Assembly (NCBI RefSeq): GCF_000766795.1
Contig: NZ_JPDS01000001.1
Coordinates: 935,001 to 999,000 of the forward strand
DNA from: Polaribacter sp. Hel1_85
GTDB taxonomy: Bacteria > Bacteroidota > Bacteroidia > Flavobacteriales > Flavobacteriaceae
DNA: 64,000 bases
Reading direction: 5' to 3'
Shown here: positions 51,558-60,706 of the stretch, in pieces
Layout: each line of letters opens with the position of its first letter
How positions within the stretch are numbered: the first letter of the stretch is position 1
Notes under the pieces: generated by a model
Seen by the model: only the letters and a program-made list of their open reading frames with translations
The model's database searches: none
What the model was told of the DNA's origin: nothing
Made by a program: the position numbers and the translations under genes

Positions 51558-52595
51558 AAAAAATTTTATTATCAAAAAAAAACCACCATAAAAGATATTG
51601 CAAATGTTTTAAACATTTCTCCTGCAGCTGTATCTAAAGCATTACATAACGATTCTAGAATTAGTGAAAAAACTAAAAAAGCGGTTAGACAGGTTGCTAA
51701 AAATTTAAATTATCAACCAAATCATCTTGCAAGTGCACTTAGAAGTGGTAAAAGCAAGTTAGTTGGAGTAATTGTACCTAGAACAAATAGTAACTTTTTT
51801 TCATCAGTAATACAAAACTTAGAAGAAGTTTTAAATAAGGAAGGTTATAACATCATTATTACTCAATCTAATGAATCTTATAAAAAAGAATGTGACAACA
51901 TAGATACCTTGTTATATACTCAAGTTGATGGTATTATTGCTTCTATGGCAAATGAAACTGTAGATTTAACTTATTATGAGAAAATAAAATCAAAAGGAAT
52001 TCCTTTGATATTGTTTGATAGAGGTGAAAATGATTTAAATGTAGATTATATTGGAATTGATGATTATAATAGTAGTCAATTAATTGTTAAACACCTTGTT
52101 GAACAAGATTGTAAAAGAATTGCACATATTGGTGGTTTTAAACGTACTCGAATTTTTAACAATAGAATTAAGGGATACATTGACGCTTTAAAAAAACATA
52201 ATTTACCTTTAAATGATGAACTTTTATTAGAGTGTAACTTAACTATAGATTCTGGTAGAGAAAAAATGTTAGAGCTACTTTCATTAGAAAAAAGGCCAGA
52301 TGCAGTTTATGTTGCTGGAGATTATGCTGCTTTAGGTGCGCTTCAAGTCTTAAATGAAGAAAATATTAGCATCCCTGATGAAATTGCTTTAGTTGGCTTT
52401 GGAAACGAGCCTTTTAGCGCTATGGTAACACCATCAATTTCTAGTATTGAACAACATAGTAAAGATATTGGTAAAGAAGCTGCTTTTGCTTTTTTAAAAC
52501 ACGCTAAAAAAGAAGTTGTTAAACAGTCTTTAACTAAAAAAATTCTTGATGTTGAGCTTGTTATAAGGGAATCTTCTAACAGAAAAAATCAGTAA
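51543..52595 (+). CDS. LacI-family transcriptional regulator of the KDG operon; start codon unclear
   Basis: The frame is open from 51540 and encodes a helix-turn-helix head KKTTIKDIANVLNISPAAVSKALHNDSRISEKTKKAVRQVAKNLNYQPNHLASALRSGKSKLVGVIVPR, then a full sugar-binding periplasmic-fold domain to residue about 350. There is no in-frame ATG, GTG or TTG before this HTH; the first in-frame ATG (51909) would cut off the DNA-binding domain. Candidates are ATT at 51543 or an ATA at 51588. A tract of nine A residues (51574-51582) lies just before the HTH, so a sequence error or slippage is possible, although changing its length by one does not create an ATG either. The promoter and operator overlap the start region. 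It is divergent from kdgK and surely controls it. Confidence 0.8.
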   Translation: MKQIYKKFYYQKKTTIKDIANVLNISPAAVSKALHNDSRISEKTKKAVRQVAKNLNYQPNHLASALRSGKSKLVGVIVPRTNSNFFSSVIQNLEEVLNKEGYNIIITQSNESYKKECDNIDTLLYTQVDGIIASMANETVDLTYYEKIKSKGIPLILFDRGENDLNVDYIGIDDYNSSQLIVKHLVEQDCKRIAHIGGFKRTRIFNNRIKGYIDALKKHNLPLNDELLLECNLTIDSGREKMLELLSLEKRPDAVYVAGDYAALGALQVLNEENISIPDEIALVGFGNEPFSAMVTPSISSIEQHSKDIGKEAAFAFLKHAKKEVVKQSLTKKILDVELVIRESSNRKNQ

Positions 52596-52667
52596 TTTTT
52601 TCTTACTCCTTTTTTAGAAACTTTTAACTATTTTTGTTTATAACCAAACGAACCAAAAATACTTCTT

Positions 52668-53318
52668 ATGAAACAGCTAATTATTTTACTATTATTGATT
52701 ATTGCTTTTATTATTGGATATGGACAATACAAACAATATAAAAGATATAACTCACCAAATATTGATTATAAAACTGATAAAAAACTTGATCTTGAGTATT
52801 ACAATCAAGAGCAAGTTTTAAATTATAATGAAGCTATAGAAAACCTTAATAGTTATGTTATGTTGCAATGGACTGCTAATAGTATTGATGTTAGGACTCC
52901 TGAAGATGATGATGAAGAGACAAAGCAAGCTGTTGAAAAATATGCTAAGAAATTAGCTATATTAAAATATTACGAAGCAAAATTAGAAAAATCATCAATA
53001 TTAAAAGAAAAGGGTTTATCTAATAAAGAAATACAATTTTTAGAAGAAACAGGTACTGATTTAAAAACTTACAATAAAACATTAGCTACAAATAAAATTA
53101 AAAGCATGTTTAATGCTGATAAAAAAATAATCTACGGGCAAAAAAGTGCATTAATTTATGAAATTCAAAAGAAATTAATTTCAAATGGGTTTGAAATAAC
53201 TTTAGATGGGTTTTATAAAACGGAAACATTAAATGCAATTAAAAATTTTGAAGAAAAAAACAATCTTTTTGTAGATGGTGTTTTAGATGCATTAACACTA
53301 GACGCTTTGTTTAAATAA
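52668..53318 (+). CDS. Membrane-anchored protein with peptidoglycan-binding-like domain
   Basis: The 216-residue protein has one N-terminal helix (residues 3-20, LIILLLLIIAFIIGYG), a charged helical middle (about 40-140, with DTNTKQAVEKYAKKLAILKYYEAKLEK-like sequence), and a C-terminal domain of about 60 residues. That domain (QKSALIYEIQKKLISNGFEI, DGFYKTETLNAIKNFEEKNNLFVDGVLDALTL) follows the PG_binding_1 three-helix pattern. It probably sits in the inner membrane facing the periplasm. A TATTTTTG box at 52629-52636 precedes the gene by 31 bp. It has no hydrolase domain. It stands alone after lacI and converges with the YyaL-type gene. Confidence 0.78.
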   Translation: MKQLIILLLLIIAFIIGYGQYKQYKRYNSPNIDYKTDKKLDLEYYNQEQVLNYNEAIENLNSYVMLQWTANSIDVRTPEDDDEETKQAVEKYAKKLAILKYYEAKLEKSSILKEKGLSNKEIQFLEETGTDLKTYNKTLATNKIKSMFNADKKIIYGQKSALIYEIQKKLISNGFEITLDGFYKTETLNAIKNFEEKNNLFVDGVLDALTLDALFK

Positions 53319-53345
53319 ACAGTTTATAAAAATCTAAAAATCAAA

Positions 53346-55461
53346 TTATTTTTTAATAACATCAATTGCTTTTTCCAAAATTATTTCTGGCTTTTTGCAT
53401 GTGCCGTTTACACAAACATAAATTAAGGTTTTATCTTCATTAAATTTATAAGCTAATAATGGTAATTCATTATTCTCTACAGCTGTTCCTGCTATTAATA
53501 TATTAGGTAAATATTTATTGATTAACCTTTTATTTACTTCTTTTACATTGTTTCCTGCAATTACAACTTCATAAAATGGTTTGGTAAAATTGGTCATTAA
53601 ATTTAGCCAATTGCTATAATTATAAGGGTTATTATTAATATCTAAAGCTAAATTATTTAACATTTGTTCTGAAGTCTTTAAATAATTATTATCAGAGTAA
53701 TAATGACCTAATTTAAATAAACTATTTGCTATCATAGAGTTTGATGACGGTATTACTCCATCAATAACTTCATATTTTCTCGCAATTAAATTTTCATCTT
53801 CTTTTGATGTAAAATGAAACATTTTATTATTGTCATCAAAGAAGTTAACAAATAAATAATCAATTAATTCTTTTGAATTGATAAGCCATTTATCATCCAA
53901 GGTAACTTCATATAAAGAAGTAAAAGCTTTTATTACAGTTGCGTAATCTTCTGAATATGCATTAATTGTACTTTTACCATTTTTAAAATTTCTATTTAAA
54001 CCACCATCTTTTCTTATTTGATTTTCTATTAAAAAATTTGCGTTTTTTAAAGCAATATTTAAGTATTCAGCATCTCCAAAAGCTCTGTAAGCATCTACGT
54101 AACCTTGAATCATTAAAGCATTCCAAGAAGTTAACACTTTATCATCTAAGTTTGGTCTACTTCTTTTATTCCTGGCTTCTTTTAATGTTTTCTTCCAATC
54201 TAAAACTTTATTTTCTAAAAGATTTAAAGTAAGATTATGTTCTCTAGAAAAATCTTTATTAGATGTATTTCTGATTAAGACATATTTATTATTTTCCCAA
54301 AATCCATAATCATTAATATTATAATATTCTTTAAATAAAGTAAAATCAGTTTTCAATAATTTTTTTAATTCTTCTTTTGTCCATTCATAAAAAGCACCTT
54401 CCTCCTTTTCTCCAAGTTTATTTTTACTATCTGCATCTAAAGATGAATAAAAAGCCCCATTTTTAGAAGTAAGTTCTTCATTAACAAAACTTAAAGTTTC
54501 TTTTACAGTACTTTTATACAAAGTGTTTTTATCTTTTAAGTATGCTTTAGCATACAAACTTACTAATTGAGCATTGTCATATAGCATTTTTTTCAAAATG
54601 AGGAATATGCCATTTTTCATCAACAGAATATCTAGAAAATCCTCCACCAATATGATCGTAAATACCACCATAAGCCATTTTAGTGAGTGAATTCTCAAGA
54701 TAGTTCTCAATAGATTTATCATTAAATTGATGATTATATCTTAATAAATAATCTAAAGAATTTGGCATTGGAAATTTTGGAGATCCTTTTGTTCCTCCAA
54801 AAACAGTATCTATTTGATTTTTCCAAATATTTACAGAAGCAGTAATTTTATTGTTTGTAAATGTTGGTGTTTTTTTATTAAGAGTAATTAACTGAGATTC
54901 TTTAATTCCTTTGGTTAAGTTTTCTGCAAATGCAATTGCTTTTTCTGGCTCTTCATTATATAACTTCGAAATACTTTTTAAAACTTTAGACCATTGCTCT
55001 TTTGTAAAATAAGTTCCGCCAAAAATGGGTCTTCCATCTGGTAAAGCAATACAGTTTAATGGCCATCCACCACTACCTGTCATTAACTGAACTGCATTCA
55101 TATAAACTTTATCTACATCTGGTCTTTCTTCTCTATCAACTTTTATATTGATAAAGTTATCATTCATAATTTTTGCAATAGAGTCATTCTCAAAACTTTC
55201 TTCCTCCATTACATGGCACCAATGACAAGCAGAATAACCAACAGAAATTACAATTAGCTTATTTTCTTTTTTAGCTAAATCTAACGTTTTTTTGTTCCAA
55301 GGTTTCCAATTTACAGGGTTATAAGCATGTTGTAATAAATAAGGACTAGTCTCATTTATTAAATCATTACTTTTTTTACTTGATTGAGATTCTTTTTTAT
55401 TTGAACAACTATAAATTGATAAAATAAGAATTAAAAAAAATGGTTTTATAAAAATTTTCAA
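53346..55461 (-). pseudogene. YyaL/DUF255-type thioredoxin-domain lipoprotein gene with a one-base frameshift
   Basis: Two minus-strand frames join into one protein of about 704 residues. The 5' part (55461 to about 54588) has a lipoprotein signal (FFLILILSIYSCSNKK), then SPYLLQHAYNPVNWKPW, VGYSACHWCHVMEEESF with a CxxC-like pair and VDREERPDVDKVYMN. It breaks after HIPHFEK. The 3' part resumes at MLYDNAQLVSLYAKAY and continues the (alpha/alpha)6 barrel (LDDKVLTSWNALMIQGYVDAYRAFGD) to the end. The cause is a run of seven T (A on the coding strand) at 54587-54593; six would restore the frame. This is a real pseudogene, a homopolymer sequencing error, or a slippage site. The family's role is unclear, often linked to thioredoxin-fold redox functions. 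Confidence 0.85.
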
Positions 55462-55537
55462 AAGAATATTATTTTGACAATAAAGATATAACTTTTGTTG
55501 AAAATAAAATTGAAGTTCAAATAAATCTAAGAATAAA

Positions 55538-55570
55538 AAAAACTCAAATATTATAAATATTTGAGTTTTT
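55538..55570 (-). terminator. Strong intrinsic terminator of the glycan-binding gene
   Basis: AAAAACTCAAATATT (55538-55552) pairs perfectly with AATATTTGAGTTTTT (55556-55570) around a 3-base loop. It lies 23 bp after the stop of the gene at 55593 and before the start of the YyaL-type gene. Confidence 0.9.
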
Positions 55571-55592
55571 AATATATAAAAATTATAACTTT

Positions 55593-58001
55593 TTATCGTT
55601 TGATGAATCTAGAAGTTCCTATAGCATTATCAATTTCATATCTTAGTAAGTATATACCTTTTTTAAATAAAGAAACATCAATTAAAACATTTTTATCATC
55701 TGTATTTAATGTTTTAACTTTTGCACCCAATACATTATAAACTTCAACTTTTTGAATATTTGATTGAGAGTTTATATTAATAAAATTTGTTGTTGGGTTT
55801 GGATATATTTTTATACTAGCCAATGCAAAAGTACTTGTACTTAAAACACTTCCGTTAGAAAAGTAAATATTATCAATATAAACTGGGTTTGTAGCTCCTG
55901 TTGCACTTAATACTAATTGACCAATATCATTAAAGTTAATACCTGCAGTTATTGCTGTAAAATCTGTAAAAGGTATACTTAAAGTTCCCCAAGAACCTGT
56001 TGTTACTGTTTTTACAACTTCTGCTTCTGTATTATCATTACCCCAAGTTCCATCTCCATTATAATCAACTAATTTTACTTTTAACTCTGTTGCATCACTT
56101 GTCCAGTAATTTAAATTTATATGAGTCATTGAAGATGCATCAATTGGTGCTGAAGGTTCGATTCCTGTAAACGTAAAGCTTGAATATTTTTTTACAGGAT
56201 TACTTGCAATAGTTTCATCTTCTAATACTGTAGACTGCCCCCAACCTGGATTCCAAGTAGAGGTTAAATCTGTATAAGTATCACTAAAAATTGAAATTAC
56301 ATCTGAAGCTGCTTTTGTTGGAGCAGTTGGTGCATCTGTTGGTGCTGTTGCAGTATTACCTCCTCCATTTGAAGCTTCTTTTGTAAAATAGATATTATCA
56401 ATATAAACTGGGTTTGTAGCTCCCGTTGCACTTAATACTAATTGACCTAAATCATTAAATTTAATTCCTGCAGTTATTGCTGTAAAATCAGTTAAAGGGA
56501 TTGTTAAAGTTCCCCAAGAACCTGTTGTTACAGTTTTTACAACTTCTGCTTCTGTATTATCATTACCCCAAGTTCCATCTCCATTATAATCTACTAATTT
56601 TACTTTTAACTCTGTTGCATCACTAGTCCAATAATCTAATTTTATTGAAACCATAGATGATGCATCTATAGGAGAAGAAGGCTCTATACCAGAAAATGTA
56701 AAACTTTCATATTTTTTTACTGCATTTGCAGCAATCGTTTCATCTGACAAAACTGTTGATTGTCCCCAACCTGGATTCCATGTTGCTTCTATATCTGTAT
56801 AAGCATCACTAAAAATTGAAATTACGTCTGAAGTTACAGCTGTTGGTGTTGCTGGAGCATCTGTTGGTGCAATTACATTTGAACCTCCACTTGTAACTTC
56901 TTCTTTAGAAAAATAAATATTATCAATATATACTGCATTTGTTGCTCCTGTTGCACTTAATACTAATTGACCTAAGTCATTAAATTTTATACCTGCAGTT
57001 ATTGCTGTAAAGTCTGTAAATGGAATACTTAAAGTTCCCCAAGAATCAGTAGAAACAGATTTTACAACTTCTGCTTCTGTATTATCACTCCCCCAAGTTC
57101 CATCTCCATTATAGTCTACAAATTTTACTTTAATTTCTGTTGCATCACTTGTCCAATAATTTAAATTGATATATGCCATAGACGATGCATTAATAGGAGA
57201 AGATGGCTCTATACCAGAAAATGTAAAACTTTCATATTTTTTTACTGCATTTCCTGCTATAGTTTCATCAGATAAAACTGTTGATTGTCCCCAACCTGGG
57301 TTCCATGTTGCATCTACATCTGTATAAGCATCACTAAAAACTGAAATTACATCAGCAGCAGCAGCTGTTGGAGCTGTTGGAGCATCTGTAGGAGCAGATC
57401 CTGAACCAGAACCTCCAGAACCACTGCCTCCTGCAGCTGCAGTTCTATTTGCTGTCCAAGTTACATTATCAAAATATGTAATTGTATCATCTGTTCTTGC
57501 TGACCATTCTGGAAAAATAACAAATTGATCTATGTTATGATTTTCACCACTTGAAACAGCAGAAGAAATATCATACGTTAATGTTTCCCATTCATTAATT
57601 TTTGTATTTGGCTTTACTAATTGAAAAATTGTACCACTTGTTGAGTTTACAAATTTTACAGTAACATCACTTATAACTGTTTTATAAACACTAACACTTA
57701 TTGATGTGTTAGAAGCTTCTAAAACCCATTCACCTAAAACTGCATGTTGAACTTCTGTTCCTGCCCATTGTTGGCCAGTAGATAAAGCTATAAATTGTGC
57801 AACTGTTGCAGATGTATTTACACCACTTGCGTCTGGATTAGGAACTACCTCTAATCCTGGATTTGAATCGTTTTCAAATACATTCCATTTAGTTGCATCA
57901 CTCCCTGCAGTTCCTGTCTCAAAAGTAATCTCAAATGTTTCTTGTTGAGAAAAACCTAATGAAGTAATCATTAAAATTAATAATAAAGTAATTTTTTTCA
58001 T
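55593..58001 (-). CDS. Secreted multi-module glycan-binding protein with type IX tail
   Basis: The 802-residue protein has a signal peptide (MKKITLLLILMITSLGFSQQ) and an N-terminal jelly-roll-like domain (about 20-185, TFEITFETGTAGSDATKWNVFEN to TITYFDNVTWTAN). A Gly/Ser linker (190-203) and three near-identical modules of about 175 residues starting at about 204, 379 and 554 follow. Each module has APTDAPTAPT, VISIFSDAYTD, WNPGWGQSTVL, a calcium-loop-like VDYNGDGTWG and YIDNIYF. A type A Por secretion tail (IYPNPTTNFININ, YNVLGAKV, LFKKGIYLLRYE) ends it. No catalytic motif is present, so I read it as a surface or released beta-glucan binder of the locus. It has its own promoter region, separate from the hydrolase operon. 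Ligand specificity is inferred from context. Confidence 0.75.
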   Translation of the reverse strand: MKKITLLLILMITSLGFSQQETFEITFETGTAGSDATKWNVFENDSNPGLEVVPNPDASGVNTSATVAQFIALSTGQQWAGTEVQHAVLGEWVLEASNTSISVSVYKTVISDVTVKFVNSTSGTIFQLVKPNTKINEWETLTYDISSAVSSGENHNIDQFVIFPEWSARTDDTITYFDNVTWTANRTAAAGGSGSGGSGSGSAPTDAPTAPTAAAADVISVFSDAYTDVDATWNPGWGQSTVLSDETIAGNAVKKYESFTFSGIEPSSPINASSMAYINLNYWTSDATEIKVKFVDYNGDGTWGSDNTEAEVVKSVSTDSWGTLSIPFTDFTAITAGIKFNDLGQLVLSATGATNAVYIDNIYFSKEEVTSGGSNVIAPTDAPATPTAVTSDVISIFSDAYTDIEATWNPGWGQSTVLSDETIAANAVKKYESFTFSGIEPSSPIDASSMVSIKLDYWTSDATELKVKLVDYNGDGTWGNDNTEAEVVKTVTTGSWGTLTIPLTDFTAITAGIKFNDLGQLVLSATGATNPVYIDNIYFTKEASNGGGNTATAPTDAPTAPTKAASDVISIFSDTYTDLTSTWNPGWGQSTVLEDETIASNPVKKYSSFTFTGIEPSAPIDASSMTHINLNYWTSDATELKVKLVDYNGDGTWGNDNTEAEVVKTVTTGSWGTLSIPFTDFTAITAGINFNDIGQLVLSATGATNPVYIDNIYFSNGSVLSTSTFALASIKIYPNPTTNFININSQSNIQKVEVYNVLGAKVKTLNTDDKNVLIDVSLFKKGIYLLRYEIDNAIGTSRFIKR

Positions 58002-58346
58002 AATCGAATTGTGTTTAATAGTTATTACGCAATATTAACCTTAAAGTATTCTATATTAACATTTAATACCGCTACAAAAAACATACAAGCAAAAAAAAAC
58101 TTAAAAAAAATCTAAAAAAAACTTTAAGGCCAATAAAACTACCCCCTATTAGTACTTAGCTGATTCAAAAAAAATACAGCTTGATTTTAACAAAATAAAA
58201 CTTTGTATAGGTATTGTATAGGGAAATATTTACATGTTAAGAATTAAAATTATCAAGTATAGTTTTTAAAACATAAAAAAACTCTATAAACAAAAAATAT
58301 CTATAGAGTTACAATTATAAGTTTTAATGATTTATCAAACTGTATA
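58002..58346. other. Regulatory spacer between glucan operon and glycan-binding gene
   Basis: About 345 bp hold the operon terminator at 58280-58310 and long A-runs. There is also CTACCCCCTATTAGT at about 58138-58152, whose G-run on the other strand is exceptional in this AT-rich region, and TTGTATAGG repeated 11 bp apart (58204-58222). The last two may be activator sites for the gene at 58001. No reading frame is supported. Confidence 0.5.
58280..58310 (-). terminator. Terminator of the glucan-degradation operon
   Basis: AACTCTATA (58280-58288) pairs with TATAGAGTT (58302-58310) across a 13-base loop, flanked by A/T runs. It lies after the stop of the cytoplasmic GH17 gene. Confidence 0.75.
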
Positions 58347-59255
58347 TTAAAACTTTAAGATTTCGTTTTTATCCCAAAGTCCCCAATAAGCACCAACACT
58401 TCCTTCATCTCCAACTTTCCAAGACTCATCAAAAGAAGAAAAATAAAAGGTTTCAATATTGTTTTTTGAAGACCAGATTTGGCTGTTGATAAAGTATTTA
58501 ATTGCATTTTCTATAGAAGGCTCTGCTCCTCCTTCACTATCACCTTGATTTGGCCAACCAGTTTCAGTAATAATTACTTTCTTACCTTGACTAAAATCAC
58601 TTGCTTGCTTAAACATTTTTTGCATGTGATTTAATGCGTAATCTATAGGACATCCTTCCCAGAATGGATAACAGTTTGCTAAAACAACATCACAAACTTC
58701 TACTAATTCTGGATATGTTGAAAATTTATAATAGGCATCTACATATCCAACTTCTACATGAGGTATTGCCTCTTTTACTCTTTTTATATACACTATTAAT
58801 TGCTCTATTGATAATTCATTTCTATACAAAACTTCATTTCCAACAGCTGCAATATCTACACAACCTTCTTTTCCTAAATTAATTAGCGCTTCAATTTCTT
58901 CTTCATTCTTTTGTAAGTCATCTCCTAGCCAAGCACCAACCATATTTTTTAATCCATGTTTATGAGCAATTCTTGGTATATGTTCATTTCCTTCAATACA
59001 CGAAAAAGAGCGAATCCATTTAGTATAAGGTTTTAAAATTTTAATTCTTCTTTCCACTTGTTCATCAGTAATCGTATCTCCGGGCTCTTGCCCATCTTCA
59101 TACATACTAAAACAAACTCCATGCATTCCTTTGTTTAAAGTACTTCTCCAAAGGTTTTTTAACTCTTCAGTAGATAATTCTTTAAAATCAACACCTAAAC
59201 TATCAAATTGAGAGCTATATTTTAATTTTGAATGATGCTCTTCTCTATATGACAT
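58347..59255 (-). CDS. GH17 beta-1,3-glucanase-type enzyme without signal peptide
   Basis: The 302-residue protein is a clan GH-A barrel of family GH17: acid/base E141 in AAVGNEVLYR and nucleophile E231 in IITETGWPNQGD, the GH17 signature. FYFSSFDESWKVGDEGSVGAYWGLW closes the barrel. It begins MSYREEHHSKLKYSSQF with no signal or lipobox, so it should act in the cytoplasm on oligosaccharides brought in by the MFS transporter whose gene directly precedes it with no gap. The related GH17 at 62215 is a lipoprotein. GH17 enzymes cut beta-1,3-glucans such as laminarin. It is the last gene of the operon and is followed by a terminator. Confidence 0.9.
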   Translation of the reverse strand: MSYREEHHSKLKYSSQFDSLGVDFKELSTEELKNLWRSTLNKGMHGVCFSMYEDGQEPGDTITDEQVERRIKILKPYTKWIRSFSCIEGNEHIPRIAHKHGLKNMVGAWLGDDLQKNEEEIEALINLGKEGCVDIAAVGNEVLYRNELSIEQLIVYIKRVKEAIPHVEVGYVDAYYKFSTYPELVEVCDVVLANCYPFWEGCPIDYALNHMQKMFKQASDFSQGKKVIITETGWPNQGDSEGGAEPSIENAIKYFINSQIWSSKNNIETFYFSSFDESWKVGDEGSVGAYWGLWDKNEILKF

Positions 59256-60701
59256 CTATATTTTTTTAGTAGTAATATTATTCTTTTCTAATTTTCTTCT
59301 TTCTAATTCTGAACGAATTTCAAATGCGCGTTCTTCAGACACATCATAATCACGCATAATATACATAGCTGCAATTGTACCAATTGTTGGAAAAAAACAA
59401 AAGAATGCATGTAAACCATCAACTGCACCTTGTTGATCTAAAGTTGGTAAATCAGAATTAAAACCAACTAACCAAATAATTACACCACTTAATGCACCTG
59501 CTATAGCATATCCAACTTTAACCATCCACCAGTATATAGCTCCAAAAATTCCTTCTCTTCGTTTTCCTGAATTTAATTCATCTATATCAATAACATCTGC
59601 TGTCATAGACATCATAATTGTAAATAAACTACCAATACCAAATGAGAAGAATGGTAAAGCAAAAATATACATCCAAGGTTTTCCTGGAATGAATACAAAG
59701 TATAACATTATATAGCCGAAGATTGAAATACCTTGACAAATCATAAAAGCTTTTTTCTTACCAAAACTCTTTGAAAGCCGAGTAACCACAGGTATTACAA
59801 TAAAAGTAGTACCTATTGCTCCTAAAGCACCAAATAGTGCTACCCAAATACCAGCAGCACCTGCATCTCCATTAAAAAGCTTATATACTATTACAAAAAA
59901 TGTAATTGAAGAAACCGCCATAAAAGCATTGTATATAAAGAAAGTAGCTCCACATAATTTTCTAAATTCTTTTATTTTAAAAGCTTCTTTAAAACTGGTT
60001 AATATTTTTTTAAGACTTCCCCCTACATTTGATAAACTTAAGGTTTCGTAATCTTTATCAAGAGTAGATTCGCTTTTGATAAATAAAGCAGGAACAATTG
60101 CACAAAATGCACAAGGAATTGCCACCCAAATAGCGAGTTCTCGTGCAGCTACATCTGCTGATGGAAACCATTCTGGATCATACATTATGATCCAAAATAA
60201 TGGAGCAATTACCCAAGCCCATTGCCCAATCCATTGTGCTACTGCCATTATATTTGTTCGTTCATGAAAATCGTCACTCATTTCATATCCCATTGCCACA
60301 TATGGAACACTAAAAAGTGTAAGTCCTAAATAGAAAATAATTGACCAAAAAAAGAAATACCAAAAATTATACTGAACTGTATTTTCTTTAAATATTTGCC
60401 ACATAAAAACATAGGAAATCCCCATAACAATCCCCCCAATTAAAACATATATTCTACGTCTACCCCATCTAGATTTAGTATTATCAGAAATAAAACCCAT
60501 TAAAGGATCTGTGATTGCATCGAATAATCTTGGAAATAAATAAATCATTCCCCACATTAATCCAGTAAATTTTAAATCTTCTACAAGTACTACCATAAAT
60601 ATTCCTAAAATTGCAGGAAACATTTGATTAGCAAACATGCCTATTCCAAAAGCAATTTTTTGTCCCATTGGTACTTTAGAAGATTTTTTTAAGTTTGACA
60701 T
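59256..60701 (-). CDS. GPH-type MFS sugar:cation symporter
   Basis: The 481-residue protein has twelve helices and the glycoside-pentoside-hexuronide pattern: GQKIAFGIGMFANQMFPAILGIF, FPRLFDAITDPLMGFISDNTKSRWGRRRIYVL (the loop 2-3 motif with RWGRRR), and SFGIGSLFTIMMSMTADVIDIDELNSGKRREGIFGAIYWW in the second half. It probably imports mono- or oligosaccharides from beta-glucan breakdown across the inner membrane with Na+ or H+. It stands between GH30 (5 bp before) and the cytoplasmic GH17 (no gap), which suggests import of short laminarin oligosaccharides rather than only glucose. No SusC/D pair is present within the window. Confidence 0.9.
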   Translation of the reverse strand: MSNLKKSSKVPMGQKIAFGIGMFANQMFPAILGIFMVVLVEDLKFTGLMWGMIYLFPRLFDAITDPLMGFISDNTKSRWGRRRIYVLIGGIVMGISYVFMWQIFKENTVQYNFWYFFFWSIIFYLGLTLFSVPYVAMGYEMSDDFHERTNIMAVAQWIGQWAWVIAPLFWIIMYDPEWFPSADVAARELAIWVAIPCAFCAIVPALFIKSESTLDKDYETLSLSNVGGSLKKILTSFKEAFKIKEFRKLCGATFFIYNAFMAVSSITFFVIVYKLFNGDAGAAGIWVALFGALGAIGTTFIVIPVVTRLSKSFGKKKAFMICQGISIFGYIMLYFVFIPGKPWMYIFALPFFSFGIGSLFTIMMSMTADVIDIDELNSGKRREGIFGAIYWWMVKVGYAIAGALSGVIIWLVGFNSDLPTLDQQGAVDGLHAFFCFFPTIGTIAAMYIMRDYDVSEERAFEIRSELERRKLEKNNITTKKI

Positions 60702-60706
60702 ATTTT

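Noticed and set aside
51909..52595. LacI protein starting at the ATG 51909
   Set aside because: It would remove the helix-turn-helix that is encoded in the same frame directly upstream.
54577..54722. Overlap of two separate genes in the YyaL-type region
   Set aside because: The two frames are consecutive parts of one known protein; the overlapping N-terminus of the second frame is not family-like.
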